A program made the translations under genes and the position numbers. Source: Tamarix chinensis (taxonomy: Eukaryota > Streptophyta > Magnoliopsida > Caryophyllales > Tamaricaceae). Taken from it: 64,000 nt of DNA. The number at the start of each line of letters is the position of its first letter. The stretch's first letter is position 1. Shown here piece after piece: positions 38,550-50,599 of this stretch. The notes below the pieces were generated by a model. That model was given only the letters and a program-made list of their open reading frames with translations. It was not told where the DNA came from and searched no databases. The stretch spans positions 68,501,638 through 68,565,637 of the forward strand of contig CM060177.1 in NCBI GenBank assembly GCA_030549775.1, given 5' to 3'.

Positions 38550-38825
38550 GTAAGGACGAAGCTAATGGCCTTGTGCTATGTGTGACATGGATGTGTTGAA
38601 TGTTGTGTATGTCATGCTATGCCATGTATTATATGATTTGTGTATAACTTGTCTATGTGTAGCGCAGCTTGGAGATTGAGGTATGTTGTATGTGCTTCCG
38701 TGACATGAGCATGACATTTATATGTATGATGTTTATGATGTAATATGTTATGGCCCACTAGGACATGCATGTTAGGATAAATGGTAATATGAGTTGGGAA
38801 CCATCATGGGAGTCTTGAATTTTGT

Positions 38826-39400
38826 ATGGTGGGATTAGGGTTTGTATGGTGGTATAAACGTTTGTATGGTGGTACTAATGATTGCATAGTGATATTAATG
38901 GCTTATGGTGGTATTCGGGTTTGTATGGTGGTAATTGTGATTTTATGGAGGTATTAATGTTGTATGGTGGTATTTGTGATTTTTATGGGGGTATTAATGT
39001 TGTATGGTGGTATTAGGGTTTGCATGGTGGTATTAGGGTTCGTATGGGGGTATTGATGATTGCATAGTGGTATTAATGGCTTATGGTGGTATTAGGGTTT
39101 GTATGGTGGTATAAATGTTCGTATGGTGGTATTAATGGCTTATGGTGGTATTAGGGTTTGCATGGTGGTGTTATGGTTTGTATGGTGGTATTAAGGATTT
39201 TATGGTGGTATTAATGGCTTATGGTGGTATTAGTGTTTGCATGGTGGTGTTATGGTTTGTATGGTGGGATTAATGATTGCATAGTAGTATTAATGGCTTA
39301 TGGTGGTATTAGGGTTTTCTTGGTGGTGTTATGGTTTGCATGGTGGTATTAATGTGGTATGGTGGCCTTAGGGTTGCGTGGTGGAGTTAGGGTTTTACAT
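38826..39400 (+). repeat. GTATGGTGGTATTAGGGTTT-type minisatellite (S3)
   Basis: About 25 units of roughly 20 bp built on 'tatggtggtatta', many ending in 'agggttt'. Higher-order copies 'ttgcatagtggtattaatggcttatgg' recur several times. About six TTAGGGTTT telo-box motifs are present. Confidence 0.85.
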
Positions 39401-39786
39401 GGGAGTTAACGATTATACGGGATTAGGGTTTGGAGTGATTAACTCTGAGGTGTTGTGATTAAGTAGGGTTGGAGTAACTAATCGTGATTATTGAGGACAA
39501 TTAAGGTTTGGGATGGCTAAGTATGGTGGTTATGGTAAAATAGGGATAAGAGTGGCTAACCACAGTTGGTGTGGACAACTAGGGTTGGTTATGGCTGCTT
39601 AGAGTTGTTCAGTGTTATCATTTGTATTTATTGATTGAAGGGTAGTTATGTATGTGAGATTTTATTAGTTGTCTTGAGTACAGTATAAAGAGAATGATTT
39701 GTGCATGTCAAGGGTGTGGTGCGATTCAATAAGACACGGATAAGACATTAATTAAGTAAAGTGAAAGACTGTTGAGCCAGACACAG

Positions 39787-40170
39787 TCCGGTCCACCGAT
39801 TAGAATAGTGGCCAGAGGCGTTCTGCCCTGGGTGTTTATTTTCGGTCCACCGGCTATAATAGTGGTCAGAGGCGTTCTGCCCTGTGTGTTTATTTTCGGT
39901 CCACCGGCTATAATAGTGGGGCTCCCGCACTCACATGGATTAATGAAGAATTCTTTGAATGAATGTGAATGAAGTAACCCATGGGAAAATACTAAGTACT
40001 TACAGCGGAACACCATGTAAGTCAGGGCCAGTCCGGTCCACCGGTTAGAATAGTGGCTAGTGGCGATCTGCCCTGGGTGTTGATTCCTGTCCACCGGCTA
40101 TAATAGTGGTCAGAGGCGTTCTGCCCTGAGTGTTGATTTCCGGTCCACCGGCTATAATAGTGGGGCTCCC
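39787..40170 (+). repeat. two blocks of three CCGGTGG-type repeats (S3)
   Basis: In reverse sense to S1: 'ggtccaccggctataatagtgg' units at 39787-39923 and 40028-40170. Frames in this region come from the repeat. Confidence 0.9.
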
Positions 40171-40354
40171 GCACTTACATGGATTATTAAAGAATATGTG
40201 TGAAATGGACATATTATTAACAAGGATAAAGAATAAGTCACCGGAAAGTACTCAAGCCTTTTCTTGTGTGTTATCGCATGTTACTTATATTATTGTGCTA
40301 TGTGTGCTATGTGGTATGATTGTATGCCTGGCCTTAGTCCGTCTATTACCTTAC

Positions 40355-40373
40355 TCAGTACGTAGCGTACTGA
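40355..40373. promoter_or_regulatory. conserved LTR stem-loop (S3 copy)
   Basis: TCAGTACGTAGCGTACTGA, the reverse complement of the S1 and S6 copies, as expected for the opposite orientation; all 19 bases agree. Confidence 0.85.
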
Positions 40374-41070
40374 TCATCCGTTTCATGAGTGTTTCTCATT
40401 CCCACGAGCAGAGGGCCCATCTGACCTTCTGCAGGTAGGAGACCTTATGTTCGATGCCTACGATACCTATGAGGCATCGGGTGGGGCCGAGTGTTGAGCC
40501 CATCCTGGTTGGGGCCGAGAGCGAGTTGGCCGGACTCTTTTACGATCCTCGCTTTCATCTATCTTAGTTTTCGTATTTATATTATGTTGTTTTTCGTATT
40601 TTGGAAGTGGATCTTTTAAGTTGTAATCTTAACGACATTTTGACGATGGTTGATACCTTGTTTTAATGAATGATTTATGACGACGATGCGTTTATGTTTT
40701 AATGATTCTTATTTACGATTTCCTGGTTTAGCCTTAGCACTTAGCATCAGAACGGTAGGAGTGAACCGGTCTGGTGCCAAGTGTGGCGATGACACTCCCA
40801 AGTTTATGGTTTTAACTCTTTCGCTTCCGCTAAACCTGTTGATTTAAACGAAATTTTTCAGTAGTAAATTTGGGGGTGTTACAGTACTACCAAGCTAGTT
40901 GACTGGTTCTCCCACAAAATCAATTAATTTCCAACGTCTAGAAAAATCTCAACAAAAACCATTCCAATCATAAATATAATTCTAAACCAAGATCAAACAC
41001 ACTTAGATCATAACTAGATGCATAGATTAATGAACATTAAAGACCCTAAGAAGTGGTGTATTATAACAAC

Positions 41071-41334
41071 TCCCATCACCACTACACGCATGTGCTAGGG
41101 GGGTTTCTATGGAATATTCAACATCCACCAAACCTGGGTGCCTAGGTAAAGGGACATATGCTAATTTTTTGGGCTTGCACAAAGCAAAAAGGTTCTTTGT
41201 AATCAAACCATCATCTATATCCAAGATTAGGATAAAAATAGGATAACTACTCCCACCATAATAACGTTAGTGCCAAAGGGCATTTCTTAATAGGGATCTT
41301 TAACATCCACCCCACTTAGGTGGCTAGGCTAGAG
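41071..41334. repeat. tandem repeat block of M2, cut by S4
   Basis: Units with 'aacatccacc-cactt-ggtgg-taggt-aagggca' near 41120-41160 and 41308-41334. A further unit continues beyond S4 at 46806-46890 ('cttcaacatccactacacttgggc'). They correspond to the S7 block at 27190-27420. Confidence 0.65.
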
Positions 41335-41850
41335 GGCATTGTAACACCCCCAAATTTACTATTGAACAATTTTGTTTAATTATAAGGATTTAACAGAAGA
41401 GAAAAGATAAAACCATAAATTTGGGGATATTACCGCCACACTTAGTACCAGATCAATTCACTCCTACCATCCTAGTACTAAGTGCTTAGGCCAAATAAGG
41501 TTAACACTAAACATGAGTCATTAATAAAAACACAAGTCATTAGTAAAGCACAAGTCATACTGAAATTAGAGTGCGGTTTAGGATTACAATCCAAAGAGTA
41601 CATGGCTAGAGTTTTTCAAAATATAAAGCATAGTACAAAAACACAACTAAAATATGATAATACATGGTCCAATAAAAGAAACCGAGTCCGGCCAAGTCAC
41701 TCTCGATCCCCAAGTCAGGTCTAGGCTCAACGCTCAGCCCCACCCGATGCCTCGTAAGTGTCATAGGCATCGAAGACGTCATCCCCTACTTGCACAAGCT
41801 CAAATGGGTCTTCTACTCGTGGGAATGAGCAGTACCCATGAAATAGATGA

Positions 41851-41869
41851 TTAGTACGCTATGTACTGA
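41851..41869. promoter_or_regulatory. LTR stem-loop (S4 copy)
   Basis: TTAGTACGCTATGTACTGA; one arm base has changed to give a G-T type pair, and the loop has one change. Confidence 0.7.
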
Positions 41870-42019
41870 GTAAGGTAAAAAATGCGCTAAGACCAACACA
41901 TAGAGCATATAACATAAGGATGATCATACAGGCAATAGACAATAATACATATTATTTAGTCCTCTTAACAATATGTTCATTCGACACATACTCTTTAATA
42001 GTCCATGTGAGTGCAAGAA

Positions 42020-42370
42020 CCCCACTATTATAGTCGGTGGACCAGAATACATACAGGGCAGAACGCTCCTGACCACTATTATTCGTCGGTGGACTAGTCT
42101 CTAAGGCAGAATACTCCTGGCCACTATTATTCACCGGTGGACCTGTCTAGCCCCGACTCACATGGTGTTTCACTGTAAGTCCTTAGTGTATTTCCCATGG
42201 CTTAGCTTCATTATGTTTGGTTTTTTTAGCACGGAATCCCCCACTATTATAGCTAGTGGACCGGAAATCATGTAGGGTCAAACAATCCTGGCCACTATTA
42301 TTTATCGGTGGAATGGTCTCCAAGGCACCCCTGCTCCTAGCCACTATTATTCGCCGGTGGACCGCTTTGG
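42020..42370 (-). repeat. two blocks of three CCGGTGG-type repeats (S4)
   Basis: Blocks at about 42020-42150 and 42238-42370 with the same units and the same spacer 'catggtgtt-cactgtaagt' as S1. Confidence 0.88.
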
Positions 42371-43571
42371 GCCCGGCTTAATAATCTTTCTCTTTAAGTG
42401 GATAGTATCTTATTCGTGTCTTATTCGATAAACATTACACCCTTGACATGCATGTCATCAATGTTCTACTTCTATCCTCTCAAGGGGGCCCGTCTCATAT
42501 CTTGAGACTTCTGCCGCCCTTATCACACCCCGACATCCATTCCCCCCTTACGCTTACACATAATGAAGAACCAACTCCTAAGGGTGTAGGTTAAGGCCCA
42601 ATACCTCATGACATCAAACTCCACCTACTATCACCCTCTAGGGTTTTCCCTTGAAAACCCTAATTGGACGTATATGGCCCAACTTTCTCTCATTTGCACT
42701 ACGATCACTTCATTTATCACCCCATACCTTATCTCATTTAGATCCAATCCCAAATTGTATCGCTTTACCTCTCAATTCCACATGTGATCGAAACACCCTA
42801 GTTGGCCACTCCAACCCTAGTACCTTTCTTCTCCCACAAGTAACCTCTCTCCTTTCAACCAAAATCTCTTCTCTCCCATGGAGCCCATACTCACCCCTAA
42901 TATTATAGATTCCCACTCTTAACCTATACTTCACTCTCCCTTAATCATTTTTACTTTCATATTTCCAGATTATTACTTCCTCACAAAACCCTAATCGGGT
43001 CCCTTATACACCCTTACACCAACCTACATACTGTTTTTTATCCTAAGTCTCTAATCACTCCACAACTCTCCCCTTAGCTTATTTACACCATAAATCAACT
43101 TTTCTCATGTAAAGATCACCCCCATTCAAGTTTTATCCATCCCATGCAAACACCCAAAGTCCCCATGAAAATTTTATGATTCCCATGCATGGTTCCCATC
43201 TCTCATTCATTTTGGTAATTCCTTCCTCTTTAATTTCCTCTCATGGATCATGAGGTATTTTGGTCAATGACATATCCCCCTTAATGAACTCACTCCCCAT
43301 TTCTTTCTTTTTGTCCTTTCCTTCCTATATCATGTTATCAATTGTCCTAGCATGCATGTCCTAGAGGGTCATATCATATCACACCATAAACACCACATAT
43401 ACATATCATATTCATGTCATAAGAAACATATACAAGCATACCTCAACTCCAAGTTGCTCTACACATAAGATAAGTTAACGACAATCATATGATACACGAC
43501 ATAGCATGATATATATAGCATCCAAGGCATACAAGTCACACAACACACATAGGCCTTAGCTACATCCTTAC

Positions 43572-43633
43572 CTAAAACGACGCCAGGCTTGGAGCACGCT
43601 CCTACAACTCCTTAGGATTTTGGCTCGATTCAC
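43572..43633 (-). other. 62-nt exon-like conserved block (S4)
   Basis: On the minus strand: TATTTTCCCTCATATAG, the block with GGAGCGTGCTCCAAGCC, then GTTTTAG and GTAAGGAT. Confidence 0.6.
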
Positions 43634-43849
43634 CTATATGAGGGAAAATACTAAGGATTAGTTTCCCTCCTACCAAAATTACCATCACTCCTTATTTTAG
43701 TCTAAGATGAGGATTATTAATATTAAATGGAGTATTATACATGAAAACGAGGGTTTTTATCTTCAAGTTAGCCTACTAGATATTACTAGCCAAAATATGC
43801 TTATTTTAAATATTTAATGCTATACTTGTAGTATTAAACCTAATAGCTT

Positions 43850-44303
43850 TATTCTTATAATAATAGTACTAATACTAATTGTAGCAAAATATTGATATTA
43901 ATATTAATAATAATAATGCTAATGCTTATAGTGATAGAAACCCTAGCATTTTTAAGGCTAAGTCTAATAATAGTGTTAGGGTTAAAATAATAATATAATA
44001 ATTGCAATAGCAACAAAGTACAAATATTCCTAAAGATAATAATGATAAAAGTTATATTTTGAATAATAATAATATAAGGGTTCAAATGCTTTTGTCACAA
44101 TAATAGTAACAAAATAATAACAATAATAATAGTAATAACTAATAATGATACCATAGTAATAATATTAGTGATAAAGGCATTAGGAATAATATTAACGATA
44201 TTCTAATACTAAATAGTAAAATACTAAGGCTTAAGTATTCTTCTTCTTTAACGAAAAAACGATAATATGCCAACTTCGGTTTAAATAACATTAATAATAA
44301 TAA

Positions 44304-44341
<38 letters not shown>

Positions 44342-44366
44342 CTACTACTACTACTACTACTACTAC

Positions 44367-44405
<39 letters not shown>

Positions 44406-45260
44406 TGATGATGATGATAAAAACGTTAAGTATAATAATAATAACAATAACAATTATAATAGTAACCAAAATGATAATAATAATATAAGGGTCCAAATAT
44501 TTATATTAATAAATAAAATTGATAATGGAAAAAAGTTAGTATTAATAATATTAGCAAGGAAATAATGATAATGATAATGGTAATAATAATAGTAGTAATA
44601 ACAATAATAATAGAAATGAAGTTGGGTTAAGTAGTAATAATAATAATAGTAATGGCATTAATAATAACAATAATAACAATAATAAAGAATAATACTAATA
44701 GCAATGATAGTAAAAATGGTAATAGTAATATAAGGGTCCAAACGTTTACCATAATAGTAAAGATAATGATAATAAGCCATAGGTAGCATTAGTAATGATA
44801 GTAGAAATACTAGTGAGGTTAGTAATAATAATAATAGTAAACGAGGAAAAGTCTTAATCATAATAACACTAAATTTGTAGGTCATTATTAATGATAATAT
44901 TATTAATAAATTTAGGTTAAGTAGTAGTAGTAGTAATAATAATAATAATAATAATAATAGAGATAACTATATTAATACTAAAGTTGTTAGTAATAATAAT
45001 AATGAAAATAGTATTAGTAGTAGTAATAGAAATAATAATAATAATAATAATAATAACTATTTTAATGCTAAAGTTTTAGCCTTTTAAATAGTAAACCCTA
45101 GTTATAAGTATTTCTCAAATTAGGTTAGGTAATAAAGGTGATACATAATAATACTATTAATAATGGTAATAATAATAATAATAACAATGATAATACAACC
45201 CTAATAATAATAAGAATAATAATAATATTAATATTAAGGATAATATTATTATTATTACTA
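43850..45260. repeat. expanded trinucleotide region (S4)
   Basis: Long AAT, AGT and GAT runs with few unique bases, including the four-part array at 44305-44418. Frames of poly-Leu, poly-Ile or poly-Thr here are artefacts. Confidence 0.9.
44305..44418. repeat. (AGT)12(ACT)9(AAT)12(GAT)5 compound microsatellite
   Basis: Four pure trinucleotide runs abut without spacers: AGT 44305-44340, ACT 44341-44367, AAT 44368-44403, GAT 44404-44418. AGT and ACT are reverse complements, so 44314-44367 is a perfect palindrome with 27-bp arms and no loop bases. Confidence 0.95.
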
Positions 45261-45289
45261 AAAATCATTAACACTTATAGAAAATAGTT

Positions 45290-46400
45290 CAGGGGCTGGG
45301 GAAGTGGGATCACCACTTAAGGTCGATGGCGGAACTGGCAGCGACGCGTGGCGGTGACGGCGGCGGAAGTGGAGGAGAGAAAGAGGTGGAAAGATGGATA
45401 TTTAGGCTAGGAGAGAGGAAGTGGAGGGGTGTTTGAGGTGGTGGAAGGTGCAGCAAGTGGAGAGGGGTGGAATGGAGATGGTGTTGCAGCCGGGAGTGGC
45501 AGCGCACGACGGTTGGTGCGGTGGCCGAAGGTGGTGGAAGGCGGTGGGAGATGGAGAAAGTAGAAGGAGAGGGAGGTAGGGGAGATGAAGGTATGGGAAG
45601 GTGTTTTGGAGGGTGGAGGAGGTGTTGGTTGCTGCGAGGGTGGTGGCGGAAGGTGGCACGAGGGGTGGCGAGGGGCTGGAATGGGATGGTCGGGTTAGTA
45701 ACTTTGCACGGCCGTAGTGGCTCATGTAGGACAAATTAGGAAATGATGGTGGCTTGGTTCCGTAGAGGGAGGTGCGGGGAAAATCTTGGTGGGTGGCATT
45801 TGCGGCGGCGATCATCGACGGTGGTAGAGTAAGGGTCTGTTTGGGCGGCGACAAAAGGTTGAATTTCTGGGCTTGCGAAAAAGGGAGCTCAGTTATGGCT
45901 TCCCTTGAGGTGTATTTATAGGCTAATTGAGTGGGAAAATGAAAAGGGAAGAAGAAGAAAAGCGAGGCAAAAGTGGCAGGACCACCAACCAGAGGTGGTA
46001 GGCGGTGCAGTCCTGCCATGGCAGGTTAGGTCGGGCAAGGAGAAAAAAAAGGAAGGAGATGGGCACGCCGGGAGGGGAGAGATGGGGTTGGTCGGGGTTA
46101 AAAAGGGAAGAAAATGACAAGGAAAGTAGGGGAGGATGGTCGGGCACTAGCCTGGTGGCTGCCGGCAAAAATTGGGGTTGGAGGTCGAGGCTGGTGGAAG
46201 AAGAAGAGGAAGGGTGGACCGATAGTCTAAAGGAAGGAAAAAAGAAGAACTGGCTGCTGGGTAGTTTGGCAATCTAAGACAGGGTAACGCGAAGGAGAAA
46301 GGGCAATGCGAAGGAGAAAGGGTAACGCGGCTTGGGCAATGCAAGACAGGGAAGGGGAGATTATCTAGGCCGATCGGCTGGCCTAGTCGGGGGAAAATAG
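45290..46400 (-). promoter_or_regulatory. GC-rich U3/leader of S4
   Basis: Pyrimidine-rich on the LTR sense strand. A 205-codon frame (45402-46019, minus) again spans the TATA box. Near 46265-46350 'gcgaaggagaaagggcaatgc' style units are repeated two to three times. Confidence 0.65.
45913..45920 (-). promoter_or_regulatory. TATA box of S4
   Basis: TATAAATA on the minus strand, at the position equivalent to S1 and S3. Confidence 0.7.
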
Positions 46401-47487
46401 GGAAAGGAAGAATAAGTAAAGGAGGAAGAAAGAAAAAGGAAAAAAGGAGAAAAAAGGATAAAGGATAAAGGATAAAATGGTTGGGTTGGGGTATTTGATC
46501 TTTATTTATTTATATATTTAAAATAGATATTTAATTTTAATAATAATTATTTTAAGTATAATAATGAAATTCATTTTTAGATTAATTGGGATTTTTTGGA
46601 TAAATTTTCCTTAACTTCCATTTTAATTAGTAAAATGTCCAAAATTTCTAAATAATTTTTTTATTATTTTCTCTTTATTTTCCTCAATTAATTTCCTCTT
46701 TAATTAATAAAATAATTTATTTTCTTAAATTTCTTAATAAATCATTATTTTTCCATAATTCCTAAATTAGGATTTTTAGGGTATTTCAGGCATGCACTCA
46801 ATTTTGGGTATACTACACCCACTGTAATAACGCTAGTGCGAAGAGGATTCCCTGAGGAATCTTCAACATCCACTACACTTGGGCATCTCAGTTAAAAAGG
46901 AAAAAAAATAACCCTAATTATGCATATGGAGATGGCCTCTATGATTTTTTTATTTAATTCCAAAGATCAATTTAGTTGGTTCTTTTAAGTATTGACACCA
47001 AACATTAACGAAGGCATAAAAGCCACCAAACAGATGTTTTAAGGGACCACTAAATGCAACAAAACAAGGCACTACAAATTATCATTTTGATACTCATTAA
47101 ATTCTGGTTGGACATGGTTGAAATCTTGTTTAAAATTTTAAAATTACATGGAAAGATAAAGGTAGAAGTCTCAAAGAGAAATCACTAAATAATCAAGTAG
47201 TGACCTCAAGGAGACTAGTCAATCAATTCCTAGGATCAATTGACTTGTCTAGTCGCACCAAGCCTAAGAGAATTAAAACAAACAAAATGAGTTAATAGGT
47301 TAGTCTCACTAATTGGGTGTTCATAAAACCAATCAACAGATTTGGCTAGACCAAAAAATGAGTTTATATAGAGGCTAAAGCCACTCTGGTCACAAACTAA
47401 TAAGTCAATAGGTCTAGCATGCCGATCAACTGCTAATGGGAACCAGTCGATTGGTCCAACAAACCAATTACCTATTATGGGTGAATC

Positions 47488-49089
47488 TATAACACCCTAA
47501 CTTTTCACTACTAAAAAATGTCATTATAAAATTATGAGGAAGCAGAAAATACAAAACACTCCATGGAAAAATGGGATGCTACTACTATACCTAACACAGG
47601 ATAAACATCAACCGCCCATCCCATATTGGATACAAGTCTAAAACTAAACCAACTAATTTAAAGTAGAGTGCGCATGATCAAGTACATAAATATTTTAAAG
47701 TACATTTACAACAAAGGACCTAGATGAACCCCAAAAATTTCCATTACATGGAGAAACACAAGCTAAGAATAAAGGGATATAATAGTAGAAAAGAAGTTAG
47801 AGCATGACCCATAAACCATGGTATGTTACAAGCCAAAAACAAATCTCTAAATGTCCATGCTCTCAAGCATCCACCCCAAGATGAGATAAGCCCACTACTA
47901 GCCATCTCAAGAAACCTATACATGGCCTTCTACTTATGGGAATGAGCAGGTGACTGAGCAAACAAATACCCTAGTACACTGCATACTTAACATGCTCCAT
48001 GCCAATGCCATATACCTAAGTGTAGTAATGCATCACGATTTACTATCATACATAAATTAGGTAACTCAGAATGTATCATGCTCATTATCATAGTATAATA
48101 TCATACACAATCATATGCAAGTACTAAGCAGATTATTCCAGATAACAACTAGGGTTGATTTTCATACTTGCTCAATTGATTATGTTATACCATTTCCTTA
48201 TCCATAAACTAATATAGGTTAATATTAATTAAATAACTCCAATTATTAACAAGTTATTCATTCAAGTCATTATCTATGTATTCATTCCCCCTTTTTTTAT
48301 TATTATCATCCAAACCATTAAATCTAAATATTATCTAATTATTCATCATAAAGTGATGGACTGTGCACCACCCCATTTTCATATACACCATGGAAGCTTA
48401 TCCAAATAAAAAGAAATAAATTTTAGGTTGAAGCTAATAACCATAATGCACATAAGTCTATGCCACTGCCAACCACAGTGGACATAAGTACAAACCAAAG
48501 CTAACTAATATGGATATAAGTGTAGGTTGAAGGCAACCACCTAGGCCACTAGACCCTTTCGTATCAATACTCCCTAGCACATCATAAATTTCTCATGTAG
48601 GTAAAGCACTATAACCTACTAGGATCCCACCCAATGGCATAATAAACTTCAGAAGGTGCACTGACCCCCTATAGATAACTAAGGAATAGGTAAACCAAAC
48701 TCATAAATAGCTCAATTGTCTTTTACTTTATACGACTAGAGCATTATTTATGAGATTATGTGATCACACAAAGCTTATGCAAAGAATAAGCAAGATATTG
48801 CATATCTCTTCCATTTAATCCATTCATTAGGTTATTAATCCATGTTAATATCTATATTTAATCCCTTAAATAATAATAAAAAATTTGAATCATAGCCTCA
48901 AAGCATATCCAAACCGAGAAGAACCAAATCATAAAAACTAATCAATCGGTCTAGTCCAAGCAGTCGATTGGTTACACGAACCAATCGATCTATTTGGGCC
49001 AACCAGTAAAATGATTTGGCTTGACCAAACCATGCTTTTCCACAACCTAATAAATGAGTTCATTGTTCATAGATCAATAATTAATTCAA
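47488..49089 (-). mobile_element. S9 truncated 3' LTR
   Basis: It starts TATAACACCCTAACTTTTCAC and aligns with the first 1.6 kb (window order) of the S9 5' LTR, for example 'ggtttgg-ttgaccaaaccatg' near 49015 and 57265. It then breaks off near 49090 against RT sequence. The stem-loop region near 47972 is degraded. The AGTCGAT-type array lies at 48920-49085. Confidence 0.75.
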
Positions 49090-49850
49090 CAATCTTGTTA
49101 TCTTAGAAAAGTATACCACAAACTGGTATTAGCAACAGGCTAACTCTAGAAAATTGTGCATCTCTTTGATAGAATTAGGTCCTAGCCATTCAAAAATGGC
49201 TTGATTCTTGATAGGATCCACTTCCACTTCATCCTTAGAGACTACATGTCCAAGGAAAGGTACTTGATCTAACCACCTTGATGGTTTGGCATACAGTCGG
49301 TTTGATATTAACATTACCAAAGTCTGCCTTAAAAGTCGCCCATGCATCTCTCAATGGCTAGAGTAGATAAGGATGTTGTTGATGAATACTATGATGAACT
49401 AGTCTAAAAATGATCAAAATATCTGTTTCATGAGGGACATAAAAGATTCTAGCACATTAATAGTCCAAAAGGCATTATTAGGAACACATAATGGCTAAAT
49501 CATGTCCAAAAATTAGTTGTAGGGATGTCTTGCCCTACTATCCTTAATTTATTGTAGCCTGACCAAATATCAATGTTGGAGAATACCTTAGCTCCTTTCA
49601 TTTGATTGAATAGGTCATTGATCCTTGGTAATAGATCTCAGTAATCGATGCACAATATGAAGCTGCCATCCTTCTTTTTTACAAATAGGATCGATGTTCC
49701 TTATGGTGATATGCTTGGTTGGATGAAACCCTTCTCTAATACCTCCGCCAATTGATCCTTATGTTCTTTCATCTTGAATGGTTTCAAACCTTATAAGGCC
49801 TTAGATACTACCTCTATCCCTAGTAACATGTCTATGTTGAACTCGACATC
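49090..49850 (-). pseudogene. Ty3/gypsy reverse transcriptase fossil
   Basis: On the minus strand, segments read 'LAEVLEKGFIQPSISP', 'LFVKKKDGSF' and '[18 protein letters not shown]' and then 'LYAKPSRW-LDQVPFLGHVVSKDEVEVDP', the usual gypsy RT order. About 12 residues expected between 'CIDY' and 'PRI' are missing. The catalytic FIDDILIYS box reads FINNILIYS (49386-49360), so both aspartates are Asn. Frameshifts and stops are common. The frame runs out near 49090 in 'FSKI' just before the join with LTR sequence. Confidence 0.88.
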
Positions 49851-50075
49851 AAGAATGGGTAGCATTTGCAGAATCTCATCATGGAATATGTTATGATAAT
49901 CGCAGACCACTATTATCTACTACAAGGGAATCTTAACGTTTTTGGTATATCAAATGTTGCACAACATGAATGGATATCCTTTAAAAATAACATTTCTCAT
50001 CATGATTTTCAACATAATTCTTGTAGAGAGATTAAGCTCACACTTCCGATATGGGATCCTAATACCCTTTGGGCC

Positions 50076-50438
50076 TCATAGAACGACATGTTCTTGTGTG
50101 CAATTGATCAATGCCCAGTACTTTCCCAACATATCCATTCCAACAATCATATCAAAATCACATAATTCAAGTTCTATGAGGTTTAACATAAATTTTAGTC
50201 CCCTAACTATCATGGAAACTCTTTTATAGAACTCAAAGCATGTAATAATAACCCTAGATGGTAACACAACATAAGTGGAAATTTTACTAGAAGGAGGCAA
50301 GGTATCTTTAGGGAAAAATGCAGATGACATAAAGGAGTGTGATGCACAAAACTCAAAGAACAAAGATGCGGGAAAAGTAGAGATAATAAGATTACAAGTC
50401 ACCACACCAGCCTGACACTCTGCCTCTACCAAGATCAT
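50076..50438 (-). pseudogene. Ty3/gypsy retropepsin fossil
   Basis: A 120-codon frame with 'FEFCASHSFMSS' where gypsy proteases have a D-S/T-G-A-S-H-S-F motif. The catalytic Asp-Ser-Gly is replaced by Glu-Phe-Cys, so the enzyme would be dead. 'CDFDMIVGMDMLGKYWA' matches the GMDWL region that links protease to RT. The frame is open although the catalytic site is lost, which is chance survival. Confidence 0.85.
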
Positions 50439-50599
50439 AACAATCAGACATCCTCCTAAAGGAACTCCTACAGCACTAGCTGATCCATTTCCTTATTGGA
50501 AAGGGCAAGGCCTCTAACCTCTAGGCTCACTAGATTAACTAGCAACACTAGTTAATGATAGAGGAACTCTCTGAGTCTAAAGCTATGGTTGCTAAATAG

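Larger units (their letters stand above)
36229..40883 (+). mobile_element. S3: solo long LTR, subfamily A, plus orientation
   Basis: It starts TGAAATACCCCAAAA and ends TTTGGGGGTGTTACA, 4655 bp, with an exact GTACT duplication at 36224-36228 and 40884-40888. All landmarks of the family are in forward order: U3, TATA box 37078-37085, cap-proximal inverted repeat 37106-37130, GC-rich leader to 37610, (TTA)n runs, exon-like block 38488-38549, telo-box minisatellite, CCGGTGG blocks 39787-40170, stem-loop 40355-40373 and conserved 3' end. It is the clearest reference copy in the window. It inserted into M1. Solo LTR status is inferred from the absence of a second copy and of gag-pol. Confidence 0.88.
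23549..41065 (-). mobile_element. M1: solo LTR split by S7, S2 and S3
   Basis: It starts TATAACACTTAC and ends GTGTATTATA, flanked by an exact ACAAC duplication at 23544-23548 and 41066-41070, even though the two ends are 17.5 kb apart. Removing S7, S2 and S3 with their duplications leaves about 4.5 kb, the size of a single LTR. The pieces are 23549-26307, 29855-30038, 34892-36228 and 40889-41065. Within the first piece, 25000-25110 matches S6 near 17897-17960. The AGTCGAT array of M1 is broken in the middle by S7. The duplication is strong evidence that this reconstruction is right. Confidence 0.75.
41340..46788 (-). mobile_element. S4: solo long LTR, subfamily A
   Basis: It starts TGTAACACCCCCAAAT and ends TAGGGTATTTCA, 5449 bp, flanked by an exact GGCAT duplication (41335-41339 and 46789-46793). 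It is the longest copy because its trinucleotide region (43850-45260) is expanded. Sense is minus, with a TATA box at 45913-45920, GC-rich region 45290-46400, exon-like block 43572-43633, CCGGTGG-type blocks 42020-42370 and a stem-loop 41851-41869. It inserted into M2, 456 bp from the 3' end of S3, so S3 and S4 form a tail-to-tail inverted pair. Confidence 0.88.

Noticed and set aside
44139..44496. Poly-Leu, poly-Ile and poly-Thr frames
   Set aside because: They are translations of trinucleotide repeats in all frames.
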